Assembly: GCF_000348905.1 (NCBI RefSeq)
Contig: NZ_AOFT01000003.1
Span: 1-64,000, forward strand
DNA: 64,000 nt
Reading direction: 5' to 3'
Source of the DNA: Bhargavaea cecembensis DSE10
GTDB lineage: Bacteria; Bacillota; Bacilli; Bacillales_A; Planococcaceae
A model generated the notes under the pieces. It searched no databases, was not told where the DNA came from, and saw nothing but the letters and a program-made list of their open reading frames with translations. This document shows, one piece after another, positions 1-8,866 of this stretch. Position 1 is the first letter of the stretch; every line of letters starts with the position of its first letter. Both the position numbers and the translations under genes were made by a program.

Positions 1-12
1 TTTTTTATATAC

Positions 13-44
13 AAAAAGGGAGAGTGGCTTAACTCCGCTCTCCC
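13..44 (-). terminator. Rho-independent terminator of murB
   Basis: GGGAGAG (18-24) pairs with CTCTCCC (38-44). On the minus strand the stem is followed by a T run (the A run at 13-17), just past the murB stop codon. Confidence 0.85.
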
Positions 45-52
45 TTCCCTGT

Positions 53-967
53 TTACGATTCTTCCCCGACAATCTTGACTTCCAGCTCCAGGTCGACGCC
101 GAAGTTGTTCCTGACGGCTTCCCTCACCATTTCAATCGTGCGGATGTAGTCGGTTGCCGTTGCGCCGTTTTTGTTTACGATGAAGCCGGCGTGCTTGGTC
201 GATACTTCGGCGCCGCCGAATCCTTTGCCCTGCAGGCCGGAATCCTGGATCAGCTTGCCGGCAAAGTAACCCGGAGGCCGCTTGAAGACGCTGCCTGCCG
301 ACGGATACTCGAGCGGCTGCTTGGACTCACGCTGGTGGGTCAGGTCGGCCACTTTCGCATTGATTTCTTCCTGATCCCCTTCTTCGAGGACGAACTCCGC
401 GGACAGGACATAATACCCTTTTTTCGCAATGATACTCGTGCGGTAACCGAGCTCCAGCTCTTCCTTCGACAGCACCAGCCGCTCCCCCTCGGGCGTCAGG
501 ACCGTGCAGCGGTGGATGATATCTTTGATCTCGCCGCCGTATGCACCCGCGTTCATCACCATCGCGCCGCCGACGGAGCCCGGAATGCCGCAGGCGAACT
601 CAAAGCCGGCCAGGCCGCGCGATGCGGACTGCCTGGAGACAACTTTGATGTCTGCCCCGCTTTCTGCATAGACGGATTTTCCGTCAAAGCGGATCTCATT
701 AAGATTGGACAGATTCAGCACGATTCCGCGTACACCGCCATCACGCACGACCATGTTCGATCCGTTCCCGAGCAGAAGCACCGGGATATTCTGTTCATGG
801 GCGTAGCGGACCACCGCCTGCACGCCCTCCTCGGTCTCCGGGTCACAGAACAGATCCGCCTTTCCGCCCATCCGGGTCATTGTATGGCGCGAAAGCGGTT
901 CATCTATTTTCACGTGTTCATCGCCGATGAATTGCTTGAGGTCATCAGCCCATTGTTTTTTGCTCAT
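53..967 (-). CDS. murB: UDP-N-acetylenolpyruvoylglucosamine reductase MurB
   Basis: MurB is the cytoplasmic FAD enzyme that uses NADPH to reduce UDP-GlcNAc-enolpyruvate to UDP-MurNAc in peptidoglycan precursor synthesis. At 304 aa it matches the Bacillus enzyme. The FAD-binding N-terminal domain shows GNGSNMVV and GIPGSVGGAMVMNAGAYGG. The C-terminal domain shows YRTSII and PSAGSVFKRP, the serine proton-donor motif of the short type II MurB class. The ATG is preceded by GAAAGGA at a somewhat long spacing. It is a single gene with its own terminator, and its 5' neighbour yceI is divergent. Confidence 0.97.
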   Translation of the reverse strand: MSKKQWADDLKQFIGDEHVKIDEPLSRHTMTRMGGKADLFCDPETEEGVQAVVRYAHEQNIPVLLLGNGSNMVVRDGGVRGIVLNLSNLNEIRFDGKSVYAESGADIKVVSRQSASRGLAGFEFACGIPGSVGGAMVMNAGAYGGEIKDIIHRCTVLTPEGERLVLSKEELELGYRTSIIAKKGYYVLSAEFVLEEGDQEEINAKVADLTHQRESKQPLEYPSAGSVFKRPPGYFAGKLIQDSGLQGKGFGGAEVSTKHAGFIVNKNGATATDYIRTIEMVREAVRNNFGVDLELEVKIVGEES

Positions 968-1113
968 TAAATTGCCATTCCTTTCAGAGGCTCTCCGCCC
1001 GGTTGCTGCGGGACTCTTACTCTCTAATCTTCATTCACAATTATATAGTATGCTGTCTGCCCGGCGTTTTGACAAGTCGCACCCGCAAGGCGAAACCCGC
1101 TGAGGGGTATTGT

Positions 1114-1142
1114 TTGACTCGTTCGGAATATTGTCTTAAATT
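1114..1142 (+). promoter_or_regulatory. Candidate sigma-A promoter of the YceI gene
   Basis: TTGACT (1114-1119), 17-nt spacer, TAAATT (1137-1142), about 35 nt before the YceI start. The match is by eye. Confidence 0.5.
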
Positions 1143-1176
1143 CAAATTATCACGGCATTCTTAAGGAGGAGTTTCA

Positions 1177-1749
1177 ATGGCAAAGACGAAATGGCAGATT
1201 GACGCGGCTCACTCTCACGTAACGTTTACAGTGAAGCACATGATGATCTCGAAAGTCCGGGGATCGTTCGGCAAGTTTGATGCAGAGGTCGAGGCGGATC
1301 CGGAAGATCTGACCGGTGCCTCGCTCAAGTTCACGATTGATGTGAACTCCATCGATACGGACAGCGAGGACCGCGACAATCACCTCCGCTCTGCCGACTT
1401 CTTCGATACGGAGAATCATCCGGAGATCACATTCGTTTCCACCGACATCCAGCCGGACGGTGACGACGAGTACAAAGTGACCGGTGACCTGACCATCAAG
1501 GGAGAGACCAAGTCCGTCACGCTTGAAGCCGAATATGAGGGCCGGGCGAAAAACCCTTGGGGCCAGGAAGTCGTCGCATTCTCCGTTGACGGCAAGATCA
1601 ACCGCAAGGACTTCGGCCTCACCTGGAACCAGGCGCTTGAAACGGGCGGCGTCCTTGTCGGCGAAGACGTGAAAATCCACCTCGACCTCGAAGCGACCGA
1701 AGAGCAGCCACAGACAGAAGAAGCAGAAGAAGAAAGTCTCGAATCCTGA
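1177..1749 (+). CDS. YceI family lipocalin-like protein
   Basis: YceI proteins fold as an antiparallel beta-barrel that in known members binds isoprenoid or polyprenoid lipids; the physiological role in Firmicutes is unclear. This copy (190 aa) has the family pattern from residue 5: WQIDAAHSHVTFTVKHMM, then SIDTDSEDRDNHLRSADFF and FSVDGKINRKDFGLTWN. There is no signal peptide, so it should be cytoplasmic, unlike E. coli YceI. The last 20 residues are an acidic Glu-rich tail. The RBS AAGGAGGAG is ideally spaced. It is monocistronic, closed by a terminator. Confidence 0.9.
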   Translation: MAKTKWQIDAAHSHVTFTVKHMMISKVRGSFGKFDAEVEADPEDLTGASLKFTIDVNSIDTDSEDRDNHLRSADFFDTENHPEITFVSTDIQPDGDDEYKVTGDLTIKGETKSVTLEAEYEGRAKNPWGQEVVAFSVDGKINRKDFGLTWNQALETGGVLVGEDVKIHLDLEATEEQPQTEEAEEESLES

Positions 1750-1756
1750 TTGACCA

Positions 1757-1791
1757 AAGGCGGCTGCCCATACAAGGGCGGCCGCTTTTTT
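1757..1791 (+). terminator. Terminator of the YceI gene
   Basis: A GC-rich stem (GCGGC-T-GCCC with GGGC-G-GCCGC) is followed by a T run at 1786-1791. Confidence 0.85.
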
Positions 1792-1798
1792 GCATCAG

Positions 1799-1825
1799 AA
1801 AACCGCATCCACGATTAGGATGCGG
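1799..1825 (-). terminator. Terminator of the FrnE-like gene
   Basis: CCGCATCC (1803-1810) pairs with GGATGCGG (1818-1825). A short T run follows on the minus strand. Confidence 0.7.
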
Positions 1826-1838
1826 CAGGTCCAACATT

Positions 1839-2477
1839 TCATGACTCTTCTTCGGCAACTTGCCGGAGCGCCTGTTCGAACACTTCATCAGGCTGCGCGC
1901 CGGAAATCGCGTATTTCCGGTTGAGGACGAAAAACGGGACGCCCTGCACACCGAGCTGGCGGGCTTCTCCGATATCCGCACGCACGTCTTCTTCGTAGCG
2001 GCCGGAGCCCAGCATGGCTTCCGCTTCTTTGCGGTCCAGGCCCGTTTCCTCCGCGATATCCGCCAGAACTTCCTTGCGCCCGATTTCACGGTTTTCGATA
2101 AAGTAGGCACGAAGGAGATTCTCCGAAATCTCAGAAGCCTTCCCCTGCTCTTCCGCCCATTTTGCAAGCCGGTGCGCGCTGAAGGTATTTGCAGGGCGCA
2201 TTTTGGAGAAGTTGTATTCGAGTCCGACTTCTTTGGCCGCTGCGGTGACATTGGCTGTCATGCCTTCCGCCTGTTCTACAGTTGTGCCATATTTGCCGGC
2301 CAGCACGGAAACCATCGATTCCTCTGATGTTTCCGGGGATTGCGGGTCCAGCTCATAGCTTTTAAAGACGATTTCCGCCTTTTCTCCGAGCCCGGTCTTC
2401 TCGAGGGCATGTTCCAGTTTCCGTTTGCCGATGTAGCAGAACGGGCAAACATAATCAGACCATACTTCTATTTTCAT
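1839..2477 (-). CDS. DsbA family oxidoreductase, FrnE-like
   Basis: A 212-aa thioredoxin-fold protein of the cytoplasmic FrnE branch of the DsbA family. The active site CPFC lies at about residues 12-15 (YVCPFCYIGKRKLE), the family helical insertion follows, and the cis-Pro loop is in GVQGVPFFVLNRKYAISGAQ near residues 175-195. There is no signal sequence or membrane segment. FrnE relatives are disulfide oxidoreductases or isomerases linked to oxidative-stress tolerance; the substrate here is unknown. It is monocistronic and convergent with the YceI gene. Confidence 0.9.
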   Translation of the reverse strand: MKIEVWSDYVCPFCYIGKRKLEHALEKTGLGEKAEIVFKSYELDPQSPETSEESMVSVLAGKYGTTVEQAEGMTANVTAAAKEVGLEYNFSKMRPANTFSAHRLAKWAEEQGKASEISENLLRAYFIENREIGRKEVLADIAEETGLDRKEAEAMLGSGRYEEDVRADIGEARQLGVQGVPFFVLNRKYAISGAQPDEVFEQALRQVAEEES

Positions 2478-2594
2478 GTCACCGATCCCCTTCCGTTTTC
2501 ACTGTCTTCATTGTAGGGGGATGCCGAGCACGAGACAAGGAATCCGCCCGCCTTCACCGGCATGGGCAATCCTGAATGATTGGAGGACTTACGA

Positions 2595-3968
2595 TTGAAT
2601 GAACCACTTTGGATCGACACGGGGTACCCGCGCGATCAATTCCCGGAAGCACAAGGCTCACTCCGCTGTGATGTGTGCATCATCGGCGGAGGCATCGGCG
2701 GAATTGCGGCAGCCGAGCAGCTGGCAAAGGCCGGCAAGGATGTCATCGTCCTGGAGAAGGACCGGATACTCGGCTCCACGACAAGCCACTCGACAGGAAA
2801 AGTGACCGCACAGCATGACATCATCTATTCAAAGCTGATCAAGCAGTTTGACCTGGAAACGGCACGGACTTATTACCAGGCGAACGAGCGCGCCGTCCGC
2901 AGGGCCCGGGAAATTGCCCGTGATGACGAGGCCCGCCCGCTCGATTCCATCCTGTATGCCCGCACCCCTCTCGGAACGGAGAACCTCCGGAAGGAGTGGG
3001 AAGCCTATAAGCAGATCGGCATCCAGGGGGCGTTCGTGAATGAGACGGAACTGCCGTTCACTGTGGAAAGCGCGCTGTCGATGCACGACGAGCTGCAGAT
3101 CCATCCGCTCCGCTTCGGCCAGCGCCTGGCCCGGATGGCAGCGGACGCCGGGGCCCGGATCTATGAAGACTCCGCTGTAAGGAAGATGAACTTCAAGAAA
3201 CGGTTTGTGGAGCTTGAAAATGGCGGTGATGTCACCTTCAGTGAACTGATCATCTGCACCCACTATCCGCTGGTCGGATTCCAGAACCTGAACATCATGA
3301 AACTCCAGGTCAACCGTTCCTATGTGGTTGCAGCTAAAGCGGCGACGGAACTGAAAAACCAGTATCTGGGCGTGGATGCCGACTCCCTGTCGATCCGCAC
3401 AGCGGGAATCGACGGCCAGGCCTATCTCATGGTCTCCGGCAGCAATCACTTGGCAGGAATGAAAGAAGAGACCGGGGAAAACTACGGTGAACTTTCGGAG
3501 CATATGCGGAAACATTTCGGCGTAACCGATGTGTCCCACAGGTGGTCGGCCCAGGATCCGAAGACACCGGATTATATTCCGTATGTCGGCCGCCTCACGG
3601 AAGACCTGCCCCATATCTATGTCAGCACCGGCTTCCGGAAGTGGGGCCTGTCCGGGTCGCTCGCGGGATCCGAAGTGCTCCGCGACCTGATTGTCGGACG
3701 GCCCAATGAAGCCATTCAAATGTACAGCCCGGGACGGACCGGTTTCGGCGCAAAGCTTCTTCAGGCCGTCAAGATCAACGGCCTGGTCACCGGCGAGCTG
3801 GCTACGGGCTACACGGTCCGGCTGGATACGCCGACATGCACGCATATGGGCTGCAAAACCCGATGGAACGAGGGCGACCGCACGTGGGACTGCCCGTGCC
3901 ACGGCTCCAGGTTCCGCGAAGACGGCTCGGTGCTGGAAGGCCCGGCGACAAAGCCCCTCAAACTGTAA
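2595..3968 (+). CDS. yhfW: FAD-dependent oxidoreductase with C-terminal Rieske domain (YhfW-like)
   Basis: A two-domain protein of 457 aa. Residues 20-365 form a DadA-type FAD oxidoreductase, with dinucleotide motif GGGIGGIAAAEQL near the N terminus and the FAD-closing stretch STGFRKWGLSGSLAG. The C terminus is a Rieske [2Fe-2S] domain with both ligand boxes, CTHMGC and CPCHGSRF. This matches the architecture of B. subtilis YhfW; the substrate is unknown. I place the start at TTG 2595 because GGAGG (2582-2586) sits 8 nt upstream. A longer frame opens at TTG 2580, but that start would overlap its own Shine-Dalgarno sequence. A terminator follows. Confidence 0.9.
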   Translation: MNEPLWIDTGYPRDQFPEAQGSLRCDVCIIGGGIGGIAAAEQLAKAGKDVIVLEKDRILGSTTSHSTGKVTAQHDIIYSKLIKQFDLETARTYYQANERAVRRAREIARDDEARPLDSILYARTPLGTENLRKEWEAYKQIGIQGAFVNETELPFTVESALSMHDELQIHPLRFGQRLARMAADAGARIYEDSAVRKMNFKKRFVELENGGDVTFSELIICTHYPLVGFQNLNIMKLQVNRSYVVAAKAATELKNQYLGVDADSLSIRTAGIDGQAYLMVSGSNHLAGMKEETGENYGELSEHMRKHFGVTDVSHRWSAQDPKTPDYIPYVGRLTEDLPHIYVSTGFRKWGLSGSLAGSEVLRDLIVGRPNEAIQMYSPGRTGFGAKLLQAVKINGLVTGELATGYTVRLDTPTCTHMGCKTRWNEGDRTWDCPCHGSRFREDGSVLEGPATKPLKL

Positions 3969-3977
3969 ATGGTGTCC

Positions 3978-4006
3978 GCCTCCGGTTCGTCCGGAGGCAT
4001 TTTATA
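3978..4006 (+). terminator. Terminator of the Rieske oxidoreductase gene
   Basis: GCCTCCGG / CCGGAGGC with a 5-nt loop, then ATTTTAT. Confidence 0.75.
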
Positions 4007-4062
4007 TTTGGGATTCACGCAGACGGGGTTTCTGCTAGAGTGGTAGAAAAGGGGGACCGACC

Positions 4063-4851
4063 ATGATCCTAAAACAGATCCGGCTAAAAAATCCGATGCC
4101 AGCCGAAGAGCGGTTTCCGTTCGGGCTTCCGGTCGTCCGGGAATTCGACTCCTTCACATTCCGTTCCCCCGTCACCATCATCGCCGGGGACAACGGTACG
4201 GGAAAAACCACATTGCTCGAAGGCATCGCCGCAGCGGCCGACAGCATCCTCATCAGCCGCGAGCCGATCGAAGGAAACCCGGCCCTTGAACACGCCCGCG
4301 AAATCGCGGACCACCTGACACTCAGCTGGTCGGTCAAATCGCGGAACGGCTTTTTCTTCAGGGCGCTGGATTTCGTGACCTACACGATCGCCGTCTCCCG
4401 GATGCGCGAAGATGCCCGGGAGACACTCGAAGAAATCAGGAACCGGAAACCGCATAGCCTCGAAGCCCAGCCCTATGCACGGACATATGCAGAGCTCCGG
4501 AACCTATACGGCGAAGGGCTTGAGTTCCGTTCACACGGTGAAAGCTTCCTTGACCTGTTCACCGCGCGTTTCAGGCCGGACGGCTTCTATATTCTGGACG
4601 AGCCGGAGGCGCCCCTTTCCCCCGCCAAGCAGCTCACCCTGCTGGCGATGCTGCATGACATGGCCGAAGAAGGCGCCCAGTTCCTGATCTCCACCCACTC
4701 TCCGATCATCATGGCCTATCCCGGAGCGGACCTTTATGAGATCCGCGGCGGCCGCCTTGAACCTTCGTCGTTCGATGAAATCGAACATGTCCGCATGACC
4801 AAGGACTTCCTCAATGCGCCTGAGCGCTATCTGAGGCACTTGTTCGGCTGA
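4063..4851 (+). CDS. AAA family ATPase (ABC-like, COG3910 type)
   Basis: A 262-aa soluble ABC/SMC-like ATPase. It shows Walker A GDNGTGKTTLLEG (about residues 45-57), a degenerate signature region, Walker B FYILDEPEAPLSP (about 172-184) and the switch histidine in LISTHSPIIMAYPGA. This is the pattern of stand-alone predicted ATPases related to RecF and OLD rather than of transporters, and no membrane partner or nuclease is next to it. Its role is unknown. The RBS AAAAGGGGGA lies 6 nt before ATG. It has its own terminator and is convergent with the YitT gene. Confidence 0.85.
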   Translation: MILKQIRLKNPMPAEERFPFGLPVVREFDSFTFRSPVTIIAGDNGTGKTTLLEGIAAAADSILISREPIEGNPALEHAREIADHLTLSWSVKSRNGFFFRALDFVTYTIAVSRMREDARETLEEIRNRKPHSLEAQPYARTYAELRNLYGEGLEFRSHGESFLDLFTARFRPDGFYILDEPEAPLSPAKQLTLLAMLHDMAEEGAQFLISTHSPIIMAYPGADLYEIRGGRLEPSSFDEIEHVRMTKDFLNAPERYLRHLFG

Positions 4852-4860
4852 TCAGGCCAC

Positions 4861-4904
4861 AAAAAATCACCCGGTTCCCAAATGGAGGAGCCGGGTGATT
4901 TTTT
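4861..4904. terminator. Bidirectional terminator
   Basis: AAAAAATCACCCGG at 4861-4874 pairs with CCGGGTGATTTTTT at 4891-4904. It serves the convergent ATPase and YitT genes. Confidence 0.9.
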
Positions 4905-5770
4905 CAGTGCACGGGTGTCTTGAAGTTGCTTCCCGAAATTTCGCTGACCCGCTGGACGATGACGAATGCTTCCGGGTCCGTCTCACGGATCGCCGTCCGG
5001 ACATCCGCCATCTCGAGGCGGTCCACAACGACATAAAGGACTTTTTTGGAGTCATTGGTGAACGCGCCTTCTCCGTTCAGGAAAGTGACGCCGCGTCCGA
5101 CGTTCTCAATCAGGCTTTTTGCCAATTCTTCCGCATGATCGGAAATGACCATGACCGAGAGGGACTCTTCTGTACCCTCGACGACCATATCAATCACCTT
5201 CGAGGCGATAAAGTAAGTGATCATCGAGTAGAATGTCGTTTCCCATGTGAACACGAGCAGGCCGGCCAGGATAAAGATGAAGACGTTCATGATCATGACG
5301 GTCTGCCCGACCGAGATCGGACGACGCTTGCTGATCAGGATGGCGAGAATTTCGGTGCCGTCCAGCGCCCCGCCCATGCGCATGACGAGCCCGACTCCGA
5401 AACCGAGAATGACGGCACCGATGACGGTTGCGAGGAACAGGTCGTCCGTCACCACATCAAACCGGTGGAGATAGCCGGTCGCCACAGACAGCACGATGAT
5501 GCCGTAAAGCGCATTGACCGTGAACCGCACGCCCATCCGCTTGTACCCGAGGAAGATGAACGGGATGTTCAGGATGATGATGAAAATGCTTAGGCTGAGG
5601 GGCGTCAGTTCTGACAGGATAATCGAAAGCCCGATGACCCCGCCGTCCAGGATATTGTTTGGAACGAGAAACAGTTCCAGCCCGATGGCCGCAATGATCG
5701 CTCCGGCCGTGATCAGGAACAGCTGGACCGGGATGGACTCGGACAGAAACTTACGCTTTGAATCTGACAT
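4904..5770 (-). CDS. YitT family membrane protein (DUF161/DUF2179)
   Basis: A 288-aa integral membrane protein of the YitT family. The N-terminal two thirds hold about five to six hydrophobic helices with the family glycine motifs (NNILDGGVIGLS, MGGALDGTEILAILISKR). The last ~80 residues are the soluble DUF2179 domain (GRGVTFLNGEGAFTNDSKK). Bacilli carry several paralogues of largely unknown function; transport is suspected but not shown. The RBS TAGGAG precedes the ATG. Confidence 0.9.
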   Translation of the reverse strand: MSDSKRKFLSESIPVQLFLITAGAIIAAIGLELFLVPNNILDGGVIGLSIILSELTPLSLSIFIIILNIPFIFLGYKRMGVRFTVNALYGIIVLSVATGYLHRFDVVTDDLFLATVIGAVILGFGVGLVMRMGGALDGTEILAILISKRRPISVGQTVMIMNVFIFILAGLLVFTWETTFYSMITYFIASKVIDMVVEGTEESLSVMVISDHAEELAKSLIENVGRGVTFLNGEGAFTNDSKKVLYVVVDRLEMADVRTAIRETDPEAFVIVQRVSEISGSNFKTPVH

Positions 5771-5867
5771 CTGGTAGACTCCTATTCTGAGGCAGTTGCC
5801 CTTAGTAAAGTATGAAGAAAAGACGTACCGTGATGCAACCCATTTTAACTGCCGGTTGCAAAGACGG

Positions 5868-5895
5868 CAAAAGCCCCGGCATCGCCGGGGCTTTT
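5868..5895 (-). terminator. Terminator of ppaC
   Basis: GCCCCGGC / GCCGGGGC stem with a 3-nt loop, flanked by AAAA and TTTT. Located just past the ppaC stop codon. Confidence 0.85.
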
Positions 5896-5905
5896 GTCAA
5901 TCCGA

Positions 5906-6835
5906 TCATTTTGCGAGAGCTTCTGTCAGAACCGGAACAATCTGCTTTTTGCGGGACACGATGCCCTTCAGGACAGCCAGATTGTCTTCCAGCGGGACAT
6001 TGAACGCGCCGCATGCGGCCTGGGACTCACTGCCGAGGACGAGGACGGTCGAGTCATTGTTCAGGATGTCCGTAATCGCCAGCATGTAAAGGCCAAGCTC
6101 GCGCTCTGCAATCACACGGTAAAGCAGGTCTTCAAGCTCTTTCTTGCGGGAGAGGACGTCATTGATGTCGACTGTGTTCACCTGTGCGATCACCACTTTT
6201 TTGCCGCCCATCTCAAACTCTTTGGCGTCCATGTTGACGAGTTCCTCGAGCGTCTTCTTGCTGAGGTCAGCGCCGGCCTTCAGCATGGCAAGGCCGTACT
6301 CTTCTGCATCGACGCCCGCGATTTCCGCCAGCTCGTCCGCCGCCTTGCGGTCTTCGCCCGTGAATGTCGGAGACTTGAAGAGCAGCGAGTCGGAGATGAT
6401 GGCGGAAAGCATGAGTCCTGCAACATTCGCGGGAATCTCGACATCATTTTCCTTATAAAGCTTGTTCAGGATCGTTGCCGTGCAGCCGACCGGTTCCGCG
6501 CGATAGTAGAGCGGGTCTGCCGTCTCGAAGTTCGCGATCCGGTGGTGGTCGACAACCTCGAGGATTTTCACATCTGCGATGTCGTCCGCGCTCTGCTGGA
6601 ATTCGTTATGGTCGACAAGGATGACGCCGTCCGTTTCTCCAGCGACATTTTTCACAAGCCGCGGCGCCTCGAAGCCGAACTTCTCCAATGCGTATGCCGT
6701 CTCATCATTCACTTCGCCGAGCCGGACCGCTTCCGCTTCCATGCCGAGCTGCTGCTTCAGATGGGCATAGGCGATGGCCGCCGTGATAGAGTCCGTATCC
6801 GGGTTTTTATGTCCGAAAACCAGTACTTTAGACAT
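5906..6835 (-). CDS. ppaC: Manganese-dependent inorganic pyrophosphatase
   Basis: A family II pyrophosphatase (309 aa) that hydrolyses PPi to phosphate and pulls biosynthetic reactions forward. DHH-domain metal motifs are present: GHKNPDTDS (residues 7-15), [10 protein letters not shown] (about 74-83) and [12 protein letters not shown] (about 95-106). The C-terminal DHHA2 substrate domain carries [10 protein letters not shown] near the end. Length and motifs match B. subtilis PpaC. The RBS CAGGAG precedes ATG. The minus-strand nsrR stop lies about 50 nt upstream. Confidence 0.97.
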   Translation of the reverse strand: MSKVLVFGHKNPDTDSITAAIAYAHLKQQLGMEAEAVRLGEVNDETAYALEKFGFEAPRLVKNVAGETDGVILVDHNEFQQSADDIADVKILEVVDHHRIANFETADPLYYRAEPVGCTATILNKLYKENDVEIPANVAGLMLSAIISDSLLFKSPTFTGEDRKAADELAEIAGVDAEEYGLAMLKAGADLSKKTLEELVNMDAKEFEMGGKKVVIAQVNTVDINDVLSRKKELEDLLYRVIAERELGLYMLAITDILNNDSTVLVLGSESQAACGAFNVPLEDNLAVLKGIVSRKKQIVPVLTEALAK

Positions 6836-6884
6836 TGATGATTCACTCCTGACCGTCTAGTTCAAATTTTCCTTCCTTATTCTA

Positions 6885-7328
6885 TCATATCTCCCGGCTT
6901 GATAATAACGCCGCAAGGTCTTCTTTATTGATCAGAAAATCGGCGAGCGTATGTTGGTCGAGCACCGCAAGATATGCCAGTAGCGCCTGGTTCAGCGCAC
7001 CGCGAAGGCCGCAGACCGGACTGAGCACGCACCGGTTCGCCGTGGAGCTGAAACATTCGACGATATTGAAGTCATCCTCGGTCTGGCGAACGACCGTCCC
7101 GATGTTGATGTCTTCCGGCTGCACGGCCAGCCGGACACCGCCGCCGCGACCGCGGACGGTTTCCACATACCCCAATTGGCCGAGTTGGTGTGTGACTTTC
7201 ATCAAATGGTTCTTGGAAATTCCGTAAGCATCCGAAATGCCCTGGATTGTAGATAATTCACCGTCTTTTTTTGCGCCGAGGTACATGAGGACACGGAGCG
7301 CATAATCAGTGTACATCGTCATTCTCAT
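6885..7328 (-). CDS. nsrR: Nitric-oxide-sensing repressor NsrR (Rrf2 family)
   Basis: A 147-aa Rrf2 winged-helix repressor whose Fe-S cluster is destroyed by NO. The N terminus has the Rrf2 DNA-binding region (TDYALRVLMYL, ISKNHLMKVTHQLGQLGYV). The cluster-binding cysteines sit in ECFSSTANRCVLSPVCGL, the NsrR pattern with three cysteines. It is transcribed divergently from hmp across a 221-bp spacer that contains an NsrR-like operator, which supports the assignment. The RBS GAAAGGCGAG precedes the ATG. Confidence 0.93.
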   Translation of the reverse strand: MRMTMYTDYALRVLMYLGAKKDGELSTIQGISDAYGISKNHLMKVTHQLGQLGYVETVRGRGGGVRLAVQPEDINIGTVVRQTEDDFNIVECFSSTANRCVLSPVCGLRGALNQALLAYLAVLDQHTLADFLINKEDLAALLSSREI

Positions 7329-7453
7329 GCATAGTCACTCGCCTTTCCTTCCATATTATAAAGGCTTGTTCAGCTGGAATGAAAGCAAATCGTTTTCTTT
7401 AAATTTTGACAGTGTATTGAATGGAATGTGACGGAATTCCGACATGCCCCTAA

Positions 7454-7472
7454 AGATGTATTTTATATATTG
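7454..7472. promoter_or_regulatory. NsrR operator candidate
   Basis: ATGTAT-TTT-ATATAT (7456-7470) is a near-palindrome of the AT-rich NsrR type known upstream of B. subtilis hmp and nasD. It lies about 80 nt before hmp in the nsrR/hmp divergent spacer. An nsrR -10 candidate (TATAAT, minus strand) is at 7355-7360. Confidence 0.7.
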
Positions 7473-7549
7473 CTTTAGAAATTGCACAGGAATATGATTG
7501 AGACAGATCAAGAACAACCAATCCAAACAACCGAAAGGGAGTTGTAAAC

Positions 7550-8734
7550 ATGCTTTCCCAACAGACGATCGACATCGTGAAGTCCACCGTACCTGTACTC
7601 GAACAACACGGCAAGACGATTACTACAGTTTTCTACAAGAACATGTTTGAAGCCCATCCCGAACTCCTGAACATCTTCAACCACGCCAACCAATCACGCG
7701 GCCGCCAGCAGACGGCACTCGCCAACACGGTGCTTGCCGCTGCGAAATATATCGACAACCTCGAAGCCATCGTACCTGCAGTCGTACAGATCGCACACAA
7801 GCACCGCGGCCTGGACGTCCGCCCGGAACACTATCCGATCGTCGGCCATCACCTTCTCGGCGCGATCAAGGAAGTGCTCGGCGACGCAGCCACTCCTGAA
7901 ATCCTTAATGCCTGGGGCGAAGCCTACGGTGTGATCGCCGATGCCTTCATCGGCGTTGAGAAGTCCATGTACGACGAAGCCGCAAACTCAGAGAACGGCT
8001 GGGACGGCTTCAAGGACTTTGTCGTCGCGAAGAAAGTGGAAGAAAGCGACGTCATCACTTCCTTCTACCTGAAGCCGGCAGACGGCAAGGGTGTACCAAC
8101 TTACAAGCCCGGCCAATACCTGACTATCCGCGTGACGATCCCTGGCGAGAAGTACATGATGATCCGCCAATACAGCCTGTCCCGTGCGCCGCAGGAAGAC
8201 ATGTTCCGCATCTCCGTCAAGCGTGAAGACGAGTGCAACCCGGAAGGCAAGGTGTCGACATTCCTGCACCGGAGCGTCAATGTTGGCGATAGAATCGAAG
8301 TAAGCGCCCCTGCGGGTGACTTCTTCCTCCACACGGAAGCAACGACTCCGGTCACACTCATCAGCGGCGGTGTCGGCCTCACACCGATGATGGCCATGTT
8401 TGACCACATAACAAGCAACCAGCCGGAGCGCAAGGCGGCGTTTATCCACTCTGCGCGCAACCCGCAGCTCCAGGCGTTTGACGGGGACCTCCGTGAAATG
8501 GCGGCCGGCAACGACAATGCCACTTACTCAGTGCGCTACTCCGACACAGAAGGCTTCCTGGACCGCGGATTCCTCAGCAGCCGCGTCATCGAAGGCAGCG
8601 ATGTCTATCTCTGCGGCCCTGCAGCGTTCATGAATGCGATGATCCACGAACTCAAGGCAATCGGCGTGCCGGTCGGAAAGATCCACTACGAATTCTTCGG
8701 CCCTGCAGCAGAACTGGAAGCCATCACGGCTTAA
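7550..8734 (+). CDS. hmp: Flavohemoglobin, nitric oxide dioxygenase
   Basis: Converts NO plus O2 to nitrate using NAD(P)H, FAD and heme. At 394 aa the domain order is canonical. The globin domain is residues 1-140, with the proximal-histidine helix in [16 protein letters not shown]. The FAD domain carries RQYSLSRAP. The NAD domain carries [14 protein letters not shown] and the terminal YEFFGP motif. The RBS AAAGGGAG precedes ATG. The gene is closed by a strong terminator. The divergent nsrR and the operator between them point to NO induction. Confidence 0.97.
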   Translation: MLSQQTIDIVKSTVPVLEQHGKTITTVFYKNMFEAHPELLNIFNHANQSRGRQQTALANTVLAAAKYIDNLEAIVPAVVQIAHKHRGLDVRPEHYPIVGHHLLGAIKEVLGDAATPEILNAWGEAYGVIADAFIGVEKSMYDEAANSENGWDGFKDFVVAKKVEESDVITSFYLKPADGKGVPTYKPGQYLTIRVTIPGEKYMMIRQYSLSRAPQEDMFRISVKREDECNPEGKVSTFLHRSVNVGDRIEVSAPAGDFFLHTEATTPVTLISGGVGLTPMMAMFDHITSNQPERKAAFIHSARNPQLQAFDGDLREMAAGNDNATYSVRYSDTEGFLDRGFLSSRVIEGSDVYLCGPAAFMNAMIHELKAIGVPVGKIHYEFFGPAAELEAITA

Positions 8735-8751
8735 TCATGCAAGCATTGCAA

Positions 8752-8781
8752 AACCCCGACCGGAAATCCGGTCGGGGTTTA
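8752..8781 (+). terminator. Terminator of hmp
   Basis: AACCCCGACCGG / CCGGTCGGGGTT stem followed by a T-rich stretch. Confidence 0.85.
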
Positions 8782-8805
8782 TTTCTGCATGGTGTATGGG
8801 GTTTT

Positions 8806-8866
8806 GCTTAACATTCAGAGGGCTTGCTTAACATTCGCAGGCATTAGCTTAACATTCAGCCGGAGA
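8806..8866. repeat. Private ~20-bp-period array, core GCTTAACATTC (3 copies)
   Basis: The core starts at 8806, 8826 and 8847 (periods 20 and 21) with unrelated 9-10 nt fillers. The array lies between the hmp terminator and the hydrolase gene, and the third copy overlaps the hydrolase stop codon. The architecture matches the other arrays in this window, but the core is unique to this locus. Confidence 0.8.

Noticed and set aside
191-970. 259-aa frame opposite murB
   Set aside because: Shadow frame on the antisense strand of a well-supported gene; codon use reflects GC-rich third positions of murB.
4063-4851. ABC transporter ATPase with a missing permease
   Set aside because: No LSGGQ-like signature and no permease nearby; it fits stand-alone ATPases.
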